52,389 nt of DNA from contig NZ_WYCT01000009.1 in assembly GCF_011008945.1 (NCBI RefSeq), positions 1-52,389 on the forward strand, in the 5' to 3' direction. Under the pieces are notes generated by a model that had not been told where the DNA came from, searched no databases, and was given only the letters and a program-made list of their open reading frames with translations. A program made the translations under genes and the position numbers. Numbering within the stretch: position 1 is the first letter of the stretch; each line of letters starts with the position of its first letter. Shown piece by piece: positions 42,468 through 51,088 of this stretch. The DNA comes from Streptomyces harenosi. GTDB taxonomy: Bacteria > Actinomycetota > Actinomycetes > Streptomycetales > Streptomycetaceae.

Positions 42468-43439
42468 GTGAGCAACACCGAAGCACATCCCGCCCCACTG
42501 CGCTGCGGGGGTGAGCCCGGCGACGACGGTCTGCGTGCCGTCGAGGTCCTCACGGCCCGGCAGGTCCCGCTCGGCGGCCCCCGGGCCATGCCGGTGCGGC
42601 GCACCCTGCCCCAGCGGGCCCGGACACTGATCGGGGCCTGGTGTTTCGCCGACCACTACGGCCCCGACGACGTCTCCGTGACGGGCGGGATGGACGTCCC
42701 CCCGCATCCGCACACCGGACTCCAGACGGTGAGCTGGCTCTTCACCGGCGAGATCGAGCACCGGGACAGCCTGGGCAGCCACGCCCTCGTCCGGCCCGGC
42801 GAACTCAACCTCATGACGGGCGGACACGGGATCAGCCACTCGGAGGTGTCGACCCCGCGGACGACGATCCTGCACGGTGTCCAGCTCTGGGTGGCGCTGC
42901 CCGACGAGCACCGCGACGCCCCGCGCGACTTCCAGCACCACGTACCGGCTCCCGTCCCGCTGGAGGGCGGCAGCGCCCGCGTCTTCCTCGGCACGCTCGC
43001 CGGTGACACCTCCCCGGTCCGCACCTTCACGCCCCTGCTCGGGGCCGAACTGTCGGTGGACCCTGGTGCCACGCTGAGCCTCGACGTCGACCCCGCCTTC
43101 GAACACGGGCTGCTGGTGGACACCGGCGACATCCGTATGAACGGCACCGCCCTGGAACCGGCCCAGATGGGCTACGCCGCCCCCGGACGCGCGGTGCTGA
43201 CCGTCGTGAACGAGGGGCCGCGAACCGCGCGGCTGGTACTGCTGGGCGGGCCTCCCTTCGGGGAGGAGATCATCATGTGGTGGAACTTCATCTGCCGGTC
43301 TCACGAAGAGATCGTGCAGGCACGCGATGCGTGGGTGTCGGGGGACCGGTTCGGCTCGGTCGAGGGCTACGACGGTGATCCGCTCCCCGCCCCCGAACTT
43401 CCCACGGTGCCGCTGAGACCACGGCGAAACCCTAGCTGA
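42468..43439 (+). CDS. Pirin family protein
   Basis: The 323-residue bicupin starts at GTG 42468, with GGGAGAGG upstream. The N-terminal cupin has the metal-binding motif PPHPHTGLQTVSWLFTGEI and the following GHGISHSE, giving the three His and one Glu that hold Fe(II) in pirins. The C-terminal cupin lacks such ligands, as usual. Bacterial pirins are redox-sensitive, with reported quercetin 2,3-dioxygenase activity. The divergent AhpD-like gene fits a redox-stress unit. Confidence 0.9.
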   Translation: MSNTEAHPAPLRCGGEPGDDGLRAVEVLTARQVPLGGPRAMPVRRTLPQRARTLIGAWCFADHYGPDDVSVTGGMDVPPHPHTGLQTVSWLFTGEIEHRDSLGSHALVRPGELNLMTGGHGISHSEVSTPRTTILHGVQLWVALPDEHRDAPRDFQHHVPAPVPLEGGSARVFLGTLAGDTSPVRTFTPLLGAELSVDPGATLSLDVDPAFEHGLLVDTGDIRMNGTALEPAQMGYAAPGRAVLTVVNEGPRTARLVLLGGPPFGEEIIMWWNFICRSHEEIVQARDAWVSGDRFGSVEGYDGDPLPAPELPTVPLRPRRNPS

Positions 43440-43801
43440 CCAGCGGAAACGTAGCGGTCATCTGGGGGAGAGGACCGGCGGCCCACGGCCCGGACCGGTC
43501 TGTGACCAGGGGGGGGCGCAGGCGCGGACGGGCTTCCTCCTGCTGCTCACGGAAGACCTGCCGCTGAGCTGGTCTCGTTCGCCGAGGCGCAGCCCGCCGG
43601 CCGGAGCAAGCCTGCCTTGCCCCGGCCGACCGGGTGGAGACTCCCGGAAAACGCTCCAGCCTCTGTCTTTGCGGCCAGAAGGTGCTCGGACCGGCGAGGA
43701 GTCTCCGAGGGGGCCGCCGCAGTTGTCCTCTGACGGCGAAGACGGTCGGGCGCAGGATGCTGACCTGCGGTGACTGAGTCGGGTGTCCGACCGGACCCCG
43801 G
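43440..43801. other. Intergenic stretch without supported gene
   Basis: About 360 bp separate the convergent pirin and DUF1330 genes. One minus-strand frame is open, but its translation is Arg/Pro/Gln-rich with no homology I recognise. I see no gene or clear repeat. Confidence 0.5.
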
Positions 43802-44095
43802 TCAGTCGCTGCCTTCGACGATGCGGAAGTCCCGCTCGACGCCGTCGGAGAGGGCGACCAGCGCCTCCTGGTAGGCCGCACTCTCCCGCGCCGCGACAGC
43901 CTGCTCGAAGCTGTCGAACTCGACCAGGACGGTGCGCTCGGCGATTCCGGCGTCGTACGCCTCTACCCGGCTGCCAAGGGAGAGGGTCCGACCGCCCCCG
44001 GCCTTGACGGCCGCAGCGGCCAGTTCGTCGTAAGCAGCCAGCTTCTCAGGGTCCGAAATGGTGCGGTAGACGCTGACCCAGTAGCCCTTGGGCAT
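43802..44095 (-). CDS. DUF1330 family protein
   Basis: The 97-residue protein has the dimeric alpha-beta barrel pattern of DUF1330: MPKGYWVSVYRTISDPEKLA, then SRVEAYDAGIAERTVLVEF and SFEQAVAARESAAYQEAL. Members of this ferredoxin-like fold bind or isomerise small hydrophobic compounds in some clusters, but none is firmly characterised. It lies 33 bp after the MFS gene on the same strand and is probably the last gene of the HxlR-controlled operon. Confidence 0.88.
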   Translation of the reverse strand: MPKGYWVSVYRTISDPEKLAAYDELAAAAVKAGGGRTLSLGSRVEAYDAGIAERTVLVEFDSFEQAVAARESAAYQEALVALSDGVERDFRIVEGSD

Positions 44096-44128
44096 GGAAC
44101 CTCCGGTGTCGAGATGAGTGCATGTGAC

Positions 44129-45529
44129 TTACGGGTTGGTCGCTGACGGGCGCCGGCGGGCGAGAGCGAGGCTTGCCAGCGTCGTGATCCCCATGGCGCC
44201 GATGCCGACCAGCGCCGCGGTGGTGTAGGCGCCGTCATCGGGGACGAGGCGGCCGGGGCCGGTGCCCGCGGCGAGGATCAGGCCGCCGATGGCGCTGCCC
44301 AGGGAGAACCCGACGCTGCGGACGACGTAGTTGAAGCTCATGGCGCTCGACGTCTCGCTCTTGGGCGTGACGGCCAGGATGACGCCGGGCATCGCGGCCG
44401 AGAAGCCGCCGACGCCGAACCCGAACACGCCCATCGCCGCGAACAGTTCGGCCAGGCCCGAGCGGGCCGCTGCGAACAGGGCGAACCCGCCGCCGATCAC
44501 GACGGCACTGCCGGCCAGGAGCAGGGGATCGGCGATCCGCGTCCGGACCCGTGGCGTGAGCTTGCCGGCGACGTACCCCAGTACCGAGAACGGGATGAGG
44601 ACCAGCCCGGCGACGAAGGTCGTCAGCCCGAAGCCGTAGCCGGCGCCGTGCGGTGTCTGCGCGTACCGGGTGAGGAGCGTGAGCAGGAGGTACATGCCGA
44701 TCCCGCCGACGAACATGGCGAGGTTGGCCCCGGCGACCGCCGGGTGCCGCAGCGCCCGCACGTCGACCAGGGGCGTCGTGCTGCGCAGCTCGATGACGGA
44801 CCAGACGCAGAGCAGCACCACCGCGGCGAAGGCTCCGCCCGCCGCCACGGCGAGGTGCCGGCTCCACAGACTCCGTTCACCGGCGAGGAACAGCACCAGG
44901 AGCAGCGCAGCGGCCAGGACCACCGCGCCTGCCACGTCCACGCGGGCGGAGCGGCCTTCGGGGGCTTCGGGCAGGGAGCGCCAGGCAGTCAGGAGGGCGG
45001 CGGCGGTGACGACCAGGCCGAGGCCGTAGGCGGCCCGTACCCCGCCGAGCTCGGCGAGCAGTGCGGCCAGCGGGTAGCCGACGCCGGCCCCGATGATGGA
45101 GACCACCGAGACCAGGGCGATCACCGCCGCGCTACGTTGCTCGGGGAGGTGGTCCCGGGCCACGCCCATCATCAGCGCCGTCAGCCCGAGCCCGACGCCC
45201 TGGGCCGCCCTGCCGGCCAGCAGCCACGCGAACGGCAGCGGCAGCACGGTGAGCACGCTGCCGACGACGACGACCGCCAGCGTGACGAGGATCGTGGCCC
45301 GCCGGTGCGGACCGGCTCCGAGCCGGCCCAGGACCGGTGTGGCGACGGCACCGCTGAGCAGCGCGCCGGTCAGCGTCCACTGCGCGCTGTCGAGCGAGAC
45401 GTGGAACGTGGTCGCCACGCTGGTGATGAGCGGTGCCCCGAGGCTGGCGACCGCCGCCACGACCAGAGCGACGAACACCAGGGCGGGGACCAGCAGCCGC
45501 GCCTCGGAGCGCTCCCGGGCAGTGCTCAC
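44129..45529 (-). CDS. MFS drug-efflux transporter (DHA2-like)
   Basis: The 466-residue protein starts at GTG 45529, coupled (GTGA) to the CMD gene; the longer frame is a shadow. About fourteen hydrophobic segments fit DHA2 drug:H+ antiporters. The proximal signature is FHVSLDSAQWTLTGALLSGA with PVLGRLGAGPHRR, and GRAAQGVGLGLTALMMG resembles motif C context. It is typical of inducible antiseptic or antibiotic efflux. The divergent HxlR regulator with two operators is its likely controller. Confidence 0.88.
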   Translation of the reverse strand: MSTARERSEARLLVPALVFVALVVAAVASLGAPLITSVATTFHVSLDSAQWTLTGALLSGAVATPVLGRLGAGPHRRATILVTLAVVVVGSVLTVLPLPFAWLLAGRAAQGVGLGLTALMMGVARDHLPEQRSAAVIALVSVVSIIGAGVGYPLAALLAELGGVRAAYGLGLVVTAAALLTAWRSLPEAPEGRSARVDVAGAVVLAAALLLVLFLAGERSLWSRHLAVAAGGAFAAVVLLCVWSVIELRSTTPLVDVRALRHPAVAGANLAMFVGGIGMYLLLTLLTRYAQTPHGAGYGFGLTTFVAGLVLIPFSVLGYVAGKLTPRVRTRIADPLLLAGSAVVIGGGFALFAAARSGLAELFAAMGVFGFGVGGFSAAMPGVILAVTPKSETSSAMSFNYVVRSVGFSLGSAIGGLILAAGTGPGRLVPDDGAYTTAALVGIGAMGITTLASLALARRRPSATNP

Positions 45530-46110
45530 CGGTCGGTCGCGGTCGTGACGGGGAGGAAGTCGGCGAAGCGAGGCGCGCCGGGCTCGTGGGGCAAGCGCGT
45601 GGCACGCGCGGCGAAACCGACGGCGTGGTACCACCCGCACAGCAGAAGCAGATCGAGCAGCTGGAGCTCGTCGAAGACCGACACGAGTCGAGTCCACAGC
45701 GCGTCATCGATGTCGGAACGCTCGTGCAGCGCGTCGACGGCGAGGATGAGCAGCCGTTCCCGCTCGGACGTCCAGCACGCGTCAGCGGGGCCGCCGTGCA
45801 CCAGGGACGCCGCCTGCTCGCGGGTGAGCCCGACCCGCTCGGCGAACGTCATCATGTGCACCCCCCACTCGTACTCGCAGCCGCACAGCGCGCATGTCCG
45901 GTCGATGGCGAGCTCGCGTTCCCTCATGGTCAGGGTCAGCCGTCGGCCCAGCTCATAGCGGCCCCATCCGTGGATGGCGCCGGCCATCGGGAGGTTCCTG
46001 GCGAACATCCGGAACAGCCCGATCGGCGGCCCGTCCCCGGGCATCATGCGCGCGAGCAGCGCGCCGGCCTCATCGGTGTACGGCGGTTCCAGCAGGGCTA
46101 TTCGCGACAT
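45526..46110 (-). CDS. Carboxymuconolactone decarboxylase/AhpD-fold protein
   Basis: The 194-residue protein belongs to the CMD family: RERELAIDRTCALCGCEYEW followed by GVHMMTFAERVGLT carries the CxxC plus His peroxidase-like site. The C-terminal half packs helices and contains LLLLCGWYHAVGFAAR. Such proteins detoxify peroxides or act on lactones. It is first in an operon with an MFS pump, divergent from the HxlR gene. HxlR systems elsewhere often sense quinones, aldehydes or disulphide stress, which fits a detoxification unit. Confidence 0.88.
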   Translation of the reverse strand: MSRIALLEPPYTDEAGALLARMMPGDGPPIGLFRMFARNLPMAGAIHGWGRYELGRRLTLTMRERELAIDRTCALCGCEYEWGVHMMTFAERVGLTREQAASLVHGGPADACWTSERERLLILAVDALHERSDIDDALWTRLVSVFDELQLLDLLLLCGWYHAVGFAARATRLPHEPGAPRFADFLPVTTATDR

Positions 46111-46128
46111 CGGCGCTCCCGTCGAGGT

Positions 46129-46182
46129 TGTTTCGAAAACCGAAACACGGCACGGATGCTAGTGTTTCGAATAACGAAACAC
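46129..46182. promoter_or_regulatory. Two HxlR operators of identical geometry
   Basis: TGTTTCG-N5-CGAAACA occurs at 46129-46147 and again, extended to GTGTTTCG-N5-CGAAACAC, at 46162-46182. Both have 5-bp spacers and their centres are 34 bp apart. They fill the gap between the divergent CMD and HxlR genes, the second copy just before the HxlR ribosome site. Confidence 0.8.
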
Positions 46183-46192
46183 AAGGAGGGTC

Positions 46193-46552
46193 ATGCCGAC
46201 ACCGCGCCCAGGAACACCGGTTCGTGGATCGACGACCGGCCGTCCGATCATGGCCGCGATGGACCTCTTCGGCCGTCGGTGGGCGCTGCGCATCCTCTGG
46301 GAGCTGCGTGCGGGTCCGCTCGGCGCCCGCGCGCTGCTGGCACGGTGCGAAGGACTGTCATCCAGCGTCCTCTACCAGCGGCTTCGCGAACTCACGGCAA
46401 ACGGGATCATCGCCCCCTCGGCCGACGGTTACGAGCTGACTCGCCTCGGGGCAGCGCTCAGTCAGGCCCTGCAACCGTTCGACGAATGGGCGATCACCTG
46501 GGCGCAGGCGCAGGCGCAAGGGCAGAACGATCAGAACCCTGCGGAGGCGTGA
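46193..46552 (+). CDS. HxlR family transcriptional regulator
   Basis: The 119-residue protein starts at ATG 46193 with AAGGAGGG upstream. The HxlR winged helix is clear: MDLFGRRWALRILWELRAGP, then LLARCEGLSSSVLYQRLREL and the wing ADGYELTRLGAALSQAL. One Cys (LLARCEGL) lies in the HTH region, where redox-sensing HxlR/YodB-type proteins often have one near the N-terminus. It likely represses the divergent CMD-MFS-DUF1330 operon and itself through the two repeats between them. Confidence 0.92.
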   Translation: MPTPRPGTPVRGSTTGRPIMAAMDLFGRRWALRILWELRAGPLGARALLARCEGLSSSVLYQRLRELTANGIIAPSADGYELTRLGAALSQALQPFDEWAITWAQAQAQGQNDQNPAEA

Positions 46553-46787
46553 AGGTGGAGCCGGCGGCGGGCGAGGGAAGTGGACGCCGGTCCGGCACGA
46601 GGATCGCCGCGCTGCGATGAGTAGGCACGGTCTGCCCGTCGCCGATGGTCCGGGCGTGTCTGCGCGACGGCCAAGGCGGCAGTCCCACCGCGGCGCTGGA
46701 CGAGACGCCGTGGAGTGACGACGAGCACCGACGTGCGCCGGTTCAGATGGGAGCATCGCACGCCGTTTTCGTGTCGGTGCACGACAG

Positions 46788-47110
46788 TTGGACGCGCTCC
46801 CCTTCGAGCTGGTGTGGGTGACCACGCGGGAGGAAGAGGCAACACTTTCGTCGCACCCGTCCTGGGACTGCGCGAACTGTCTTCATCGCCTGACCCTCGC
46901 CGCGGGGCGAGCCTGGGGGCGGTATCTTCTGGAAGACGCCGGAGATCGTCGCGTGGGCGAAAGGCCGGGGCGTTCGCCCGGAGCGACGACGAGATCACAG
47001 ACGGATCGGGTCTGGGTGAACGAGCATCACAGCGGCCCCGCTCTACTACTACACCGGGTCGCTCCCCGCTGCGGTCTCCAGCGACGACTTCACCACTCTC
47101 ACGGCATGGG
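46788..47110 (+). pseudogene. HAD-like hydrolase pseudogene with several frameshifts
   Basis: Pieces of one Streptomyces HAD-like protein appear in different plus-strand frames, in the correct order: LPFELVWVTTREEEA, then NTFVAPVLGLREL, FWKTPEIVAWAKGR, FARSDDEITD, VWVNEHHSGPALLLHRVAP and DFTTLTAWASGL. At least four frame changes are needed, and the N-terminal catalytic DxD segment is missing. No single frame can make the protein, so the gene is dead. The ORF frame at 46788 alone is not a real product. Confidence 0.7.
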
Positions 47111-47493
47111 CGAGCGGTCTGTGCTGCCCCACGGCCAGCTGGCAGCCGGCTGCCATGCCGTTTCGCACGATCATTGCGGGACGGCTGTTGACGAGTGGTC
47201 CGCGGTACCACGCAGCGCAGGGTGTAGAAACCGTCCGGAGACGTCCAGCCACTCCAGGGCAGGCACCGCATTGCAGGTCGAAACAGCCAGAGTGCGGTAC
47301 CGGATGAGCCGGCCCAAGCCCTGGACGAGACACTCCTCGGACTCGGGGGCGGCGTCAACCGCGTGCAGCGCAAGGTGTACCGGCGTATCGACGTCTGCGG
47401 AACTTCGACTGTGTCTGTCCGCCGCAGGTGCGGAGGGTCGCAACACGATCGTCGTCGGCGCCTCCGCCTCGGTATCCGTGGCAGGCCTCGGCA
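47111..47493. other. Degenerate intergenic DNA
   Basis: About 380 bp follow the HAD pseudogene. Open frames here have no recognisable homology. GC content and codon bias look eroded. No supported feature. Confidence 0.45.
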
Positions 47494-47976
47494 TCAGTAG
47501 TAGAACGTGCACGCGGTGTTGGAGTCGGGAGGCAGCTCCGCACACGCGTGGGCCCTGAGGTCCTTGTCGTTCACCATCAGCGTGTACACGCTGTTCTCGT
47601 CCCCCGGCCTGACCTTGATGCTCCGTTTGGAGACGGTGTTGCCGTCGTCGTCCTCGGCCCGCACCCACGCCTTGTCGCCCGGCTTCCCGAACCAGAGCTG
47701 TGCCCAGGCGGCCCTGCACTCCGCGCTGTACCGCAGGCGGATGATGCGCCCGTCGACCGTGGCGTCGTCGATCGTCACGGCGTCGTCGACGCAATGGGTC
47801 GCGATGGGATCGAGGCCGTCACACGTGGTGGCGAAGCACGTCACCGGCGCTCGCACCGGAGGCTGCGACGTCGTCTCCGGCGGCGCGGAATGCGCGGGGG
47901 TGGAGAGGACCGACGTGGCCGCCGCTGTGATCAGTACAGCGGCGAGTGCCCCCGCCGGACGGCGTGTGCTCATCAT
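47494..47976 (-). CDS. Secreted DUF2690 protein
   Basis: Starting at the MM pair (ATG 47976 or 47973, GGAAGGA upstream), the protein has 160 residues. A signal peptide ends near PAHSAPP. The mature part has TCDGLDPIATHCVDDAVT, LRYSAECRAAWAQLWFGKPG and a C-terminal CTFYY. This is the DUF2690 pattern, with about six Cys probably in disulphides. The family occurs in secreted actinobacterial proteins and in the periplasmic part of XRE regulators. Function is unknown. The frame is open to 48096, but that part lacks a signal-like start. Confidence 0.75.
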   Translation of the reverse strand: MMSTRRPAGALAAVLITAAATSVLSTPAHSAPPETTSQPPVRAPVTCFATTCDGLDPIATHCVDDAVTIDDATVDGRIIRLRYSAECRAAWAQLWFGKPGDKAWVRAEDDDGNTVSKRSIKVRPGDENSVYTLMVNDKDLRAHACAELPPDSNTACTFYY

Positions 47977-48141
47977 GAGGAGGTTCCTTCCGGTGTGGGG
48001 CTTCGGGCACGGGCTGTCGACTCCCGCGATTCCAGAACACACCTGCCGACATGGGCCTGCAACCGGTGCATGGCGAGGGTAGTTGAACAGGCACACGCTG
48101 CTTGGGAGTCACGCTGCGGCCCGCAGGGCGGTGTGCACACC

Positions 48142-48270
48142 ATGGAATGGCCCCATTGGGAAGTGAGCGGGAGCGATGCCAACGACCTGCTGCCGATCGA
48201 GATCAAGGTCGATGTCGAGGGCGACGTGGCAGCGGCGCTCTCGGCCCTCCGCGGGACGGGCGGTGCGTGA
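48142..48270 (+). CDS. Small hypothetical protein (42 aa)
   Basis: ATG 48142 opens 42 codons (MEWPHWEVSGSDANDLLPIE at the start), acidic, with a predicted strand-helix-like pattern. GTG 48133 is an alternative start. Its TGA overlaps the ATG of the next small ORF as TGATG, suggesting translational coupling. The ribosome site is weak and I recognise no homologue. Confidence 0.4.
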   Translation: MEWPHWEVSGSDANDLLPIEIKVDVEGDVAAALSALRGTGGA

Positions 48271-48455
48271 TGGACGCGCCGGATCTGACGGCCCGTTCTG
48301 ACCGGAAGTATCGGTGCACGTGCGCACCACGGGGCCGGCGGTTCTACGAACGCCCTGTGCACGAGCAGACCCCCACCAGTGAAACCCAGTCCGGGCACGA
48401 GTCGAGACCGGTGGTGTACCTGCTGACCGACGACGCTACGCCCGATAGCGAGTAA
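48270..48455 (+). CDS. Small hypothetical protein (61 aa)
   Basis: ATG 48270 overlaps the preceding stop (TGATG). The 61-residue product is basic at first, with a Cys pair in YRCTCAPRGRRFYERPVHEQ, and then acidic, ending LLTDDATPDSE. It might be a small cytoplasmic or zinc-binding protein, but nothing in it is diagnostic. The coupling to the upstream ORF is the main evidence that both are expressed. Confidence 0.4.
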   Translation: MDAPDLTARSDRKYRCTCAPRGRRFYERPVHEQTPTSETQSGHESRPVVYLLTDDATPDSE

Positions 48456-48536
48456 GGCCAGTTTTCGCCTTCACTCACATTGATCTCCCCTGACATGGTC
48501 GGCGCTTGTCGAGACCAGACACAGGGAGAGGTGTAC

Positions 48537-48917
48537 ATGGACCGCACTTCGAAAGCCCGCATCGTTGCCGCCGCACTCGTACTCGCGGCAGGCGTGGTCA
48601 CACCTGCGGTAACCGCAAGCCCGGCACAGGCATACGCGTCTTGCGGCACGACAGTCGCAGACAAGGACAACAGCACCTGGCGTGCGACAGCCAACGGGGC
48701 CAACATGCGCTCGGGCTCCAGTACCGGTTGCAGCATCAACGGTCTGGCCTCCTCCGGCGATCGCCTCGACTATCACTGCTACACCTGGGGCGCTCCCGAC
48801 TCGAACGGAAACAAGGCGGCCTGGACCTACGCGCGAAATGATCGAACGGGCGTTGCGGGTTGGCTCCGGACCGACGTGTTGAGTGACTTCGGCAGCAGCG
48901 TGTACTGCGGCTTCTAG
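48537..48917 (+). CDS. Secreted SH3-like domain protein
   Basis: The 126-residue protein starts at ATG 48537 with GGGAGAGG upstream. A signal peptide ends in SPAQAYASC. The mature part resembles a bacterial SH3-type domain, with WRATANGANMRSGSSTGCSI, then DRLDYHCYTWG and VAGWLRTDVL, and four or five Cys. Such domains bind cell-wall peptides. The final residues VYCGF and the stop lie directly at a CTAG that abuts an IS5-type transposase remnant, so the C-terminus may have been set by the insertion. Confidence 0.8.
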   Translation: MDRTSKARIVAAALVLAAGVVTPAVTASPAQAYASCGTTVADKDNSTWRATANGANMRSGSSTGCSINGLASSGDRLDYHCYTWGAPDSNGNKAAWTYARNDRTGVAGWLRTDVLSDFGSSVYCGF

Positions 48918-49478
48918 GGTCGGTCTTCGAAAACCATTGGATGGTGGATCACGGTCGAGTGCTACGCCGCCATGAACTCACCATCCCTTGAGCGGGAGTT
49001 GCTCGCTCCGTTGATACCGCGGGCTGCCCCCGGCAGGCCGCGAGTGTCGGACGGGCGGGTCGTCAACGGGATGGTCTGCAAGATCCGCACTGGGATCTCC
49101 TGGCGCGACCCGGCGGAACGCTACGACCCCTGGAAAACCGTGTACACCCGCTTCCGCCGCTACGCGCTGGAGGGCGTGTTCACCCGGGCTCTGCAGCAGA
49201 TGCACGCCCGTGCGGACGCGGCCGGCGACATCGACTGGCTGACCCAGAAGACTCCACCGTCGTCCGCGCCCACCAGTACGCCGCCGCCACCGGCCGAAAA
49301 AAGGGATCCATCGGCCGGACGAACCGGACGATCACGCCCTCGGCCGGTCCCGAGGCGGACTGATCACCAAGCTCCCTCTCGCCTTGCGACGGCCGCGGCC
49401 GGCCGCTGGCTCTCCTGCTCTCCGCCACCCCCTTCGGCGTCGGCCAGGCGACCGGCGACGCCTCCCAGTAAATCGTGA
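48918..49478 (+). mobile_element. IS5-family insertion sequence remnant
   Basis: From ATG 48972 the frame encodes the DUF4096 N-terminus of an IS5-type transposase: LERELLAPLIPRAAPGRPRV, then NGMVCKIRTGISWRDP and RYDPWKTVYTRFRR. After DWLTQK the frame slips: the expected DSTVVRAHQYAAATGRKKGS continues in another frame near 49250-49310, followed by a stop and by GRGRPLALLLSATPFGVG in yet another frame. The catalytic DDE remainder is gone. The left end GGTCGGTCTTCG begins at the CTAG at 48914-48917; no matching right end was found. The element cannot move by itself. Confidence 0.75.
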
Positions 49479-49628
49479 CATCCTGCACTGCATCACCGGA
49501 GGGAAGAGATCGCGCGGACGCGTGGGTGTTCGCGATGCCGGAAGCGTCTCGCCGTGTTCCCCGGAACGGCCTTCCGAACGGGGTAGCCCCGGGTGCACCA
49601 TGCCGGCTCAGGTTCGAGTCTGGGGGGC

Positions 49629-51083
49629 ATGAGCATCCGTCCGTGGGTCATCGTGGGGCCGCCCGACAGTCGTGGCCTTCGCCGAGTCACCATTGGCGGC
49701 GAGACGGCCGGTGACGTCTGGTCGAGGACCGAGCTGCGAAAAATACTCGGCCGTTCCGGCTACCCGGAAAACATGGATCTGGAGGACCGGACGGTCGTCT
49801 GCTGGCACGGGGGTGACAGCGGGACCTGGCCGGACCGGGCCTGGGCAAGGCGCTCGGTCATGTCACTCATGATGGCCGGGCTGCTCGTTTCCGCGGTTTT
49901 CAGCGCGGTCATCGGATGGCCGGACGCCTCGGGGGCCCTCACCTTCGCGCAGCGGATCACCGGGGTTCTTTTTGTCTTTTCTGGTCTGGTACAGGGGGCG
50001 GCGGCGATCGCGGCGCTCGACTACTGGGGGAAGCGACAGGCCAGGGCCTCCGGCGCGCTTGTGCTGCTGGGTGTGCTCATTGCGCTGACCACCGACAGCA
50101 TTCTTCTTTCTCTCTGGCTCGAGGAGAGGGAGTACACACACTACTTGCTGGTGTATGCGCCCCTGTGGTGCTGGTCCGTATGGGCGCTGTTCATTCTTGT
50201 GCGCGAAAAATCATGGCAGGGAATCCCGCAGCCCAAGACGTTCGCGGCCGGGGTGGTCGCCACGGCACTTCTGACGGCACTCAGTCTCGCGTACTCGACC
50301 ATGTATCAGCCTGCGGCGGCCCCCATGCACTTCACCCTGAAAGCGAAATTCGGGAAGGCATGGAAGGATCGCAGTCTCCCCTTCGTGCATGTGCCGCTCA
50401 CGCTGTACATGAAGAACACCGGCGGGGTCCCTGTGTACATCATCAACGACATATACACGGTCCGCGGAAGGGCTCCCTTGTATTCCGAGGGGGAGGAGGA
50501 TCTGACGACGGAGTGGCGGAAGAGTGTGGAGCGGGAGGGGAGGGGTGAGGGGGAGGCGGAACTCTACGTCGACCGGATCAGATACACCACCATCAGCAGT
50601 GGACGCTTCTCTGGCTCCGGTAACTCGCTCGACGTCGGGCAGGAATACTCGTTGGAACGTGTATTCCAGCTCCCCAGTGACGCCGGGTACGACACCGTGA
50701 GTGTCGAATTCCAGATCTCATACATGAGGAAAGACCGGGGAAAACTCGACGTGGATGTATTCAGAATCCCTCATCCTTCATGGAACGAACGAGACAGCCG
50801 CTACTACTGCCCGCCGGAGATCTGCGGCGAGCAGCTCATGTACCACGGAAGAGTGCGACACAACAACAATCTCATCAACGTGACGCGCAAACCGCGTTAT
50901 GTGACGGCTGTCTGGTCTCCGGAAGGCCGGTTCATCTCCTCCATCTCTTCCTTCCGTTTCGATTCCTCCGGGAGGGGTGACTACCGGGAAGAAAGGAGGG
51001 AGCTGGAAAGATACGGAGCGACGAGGTCCCGGGCTGGTTCAGAGATCTCCGTGGCCGAACTGCTCGGCTCCGCCGGGGTCTGA
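49629..51083 (+). CDS. Hypothetical five-TM membrane protein
   Basis: The 484-residue protein starts at ATG 49629 (GGGGGG upstream). A short N-terminal domain (about 1-75) contains VVCWHGGDSGTWPDRAWAR. Five hydrophobic segments lie between about 78 and 220 (for example VMSLMMAGLLVSAVFSAVIG and YLLVYAPLWCWSVWALFILV). The C-terminal 260 residues are predicted beta-rich and probably extracytoplasmic, with two Cys in YYCPPEICGEQL. I do not recognise the family. GC is lower than in the neighbouring metabolic genes, suggesting accessory DNA. It converges on the repeat protein with a 5-bp gap. Confidence 0.7.
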   Translation: MSIRPWVIVGPPDSRGLRRVTIGGETAGDVWSRTELRKILGRSGYPENMDLEDRTVVCWHGGDSGTWPDRAWARRSVMSLMMAGLLVSAVFSAVIGWPDASGALTFAQRITGVLFVFSGLVQGAAAIAALDYWGKRQARASGALVLLGVLIALTTDSILLSLWLEEREYTHYLLVYAPLWCWSVWALFILVREKSWQGIPQPKTFAAGVVATALLTALSLAYSTMYQPAAAPMHFTLKAKFGKAWKDRSLPFVHVPLTLYMKNTGGVPVYIINDIYTVRGRAPLYSEGEEDLTTEWRKSVEREGRGEGEAELYVDRIRYTTISSGRFSGSGNSLDVGQEYSLERVFQLPSDAGYDTVSVEFQISYMRKDRGKLDVDVFRIPHPSWNERDSRYYCPPEICGEQLMYHGRVRHNNNLINVTRKPRYVTAVWSPEGRFISSISSFRFDSSGRGDYREERRELERYGATRSRAGSEISVAELLGSAGV

Positions 51084-51088
51084 TCCGG

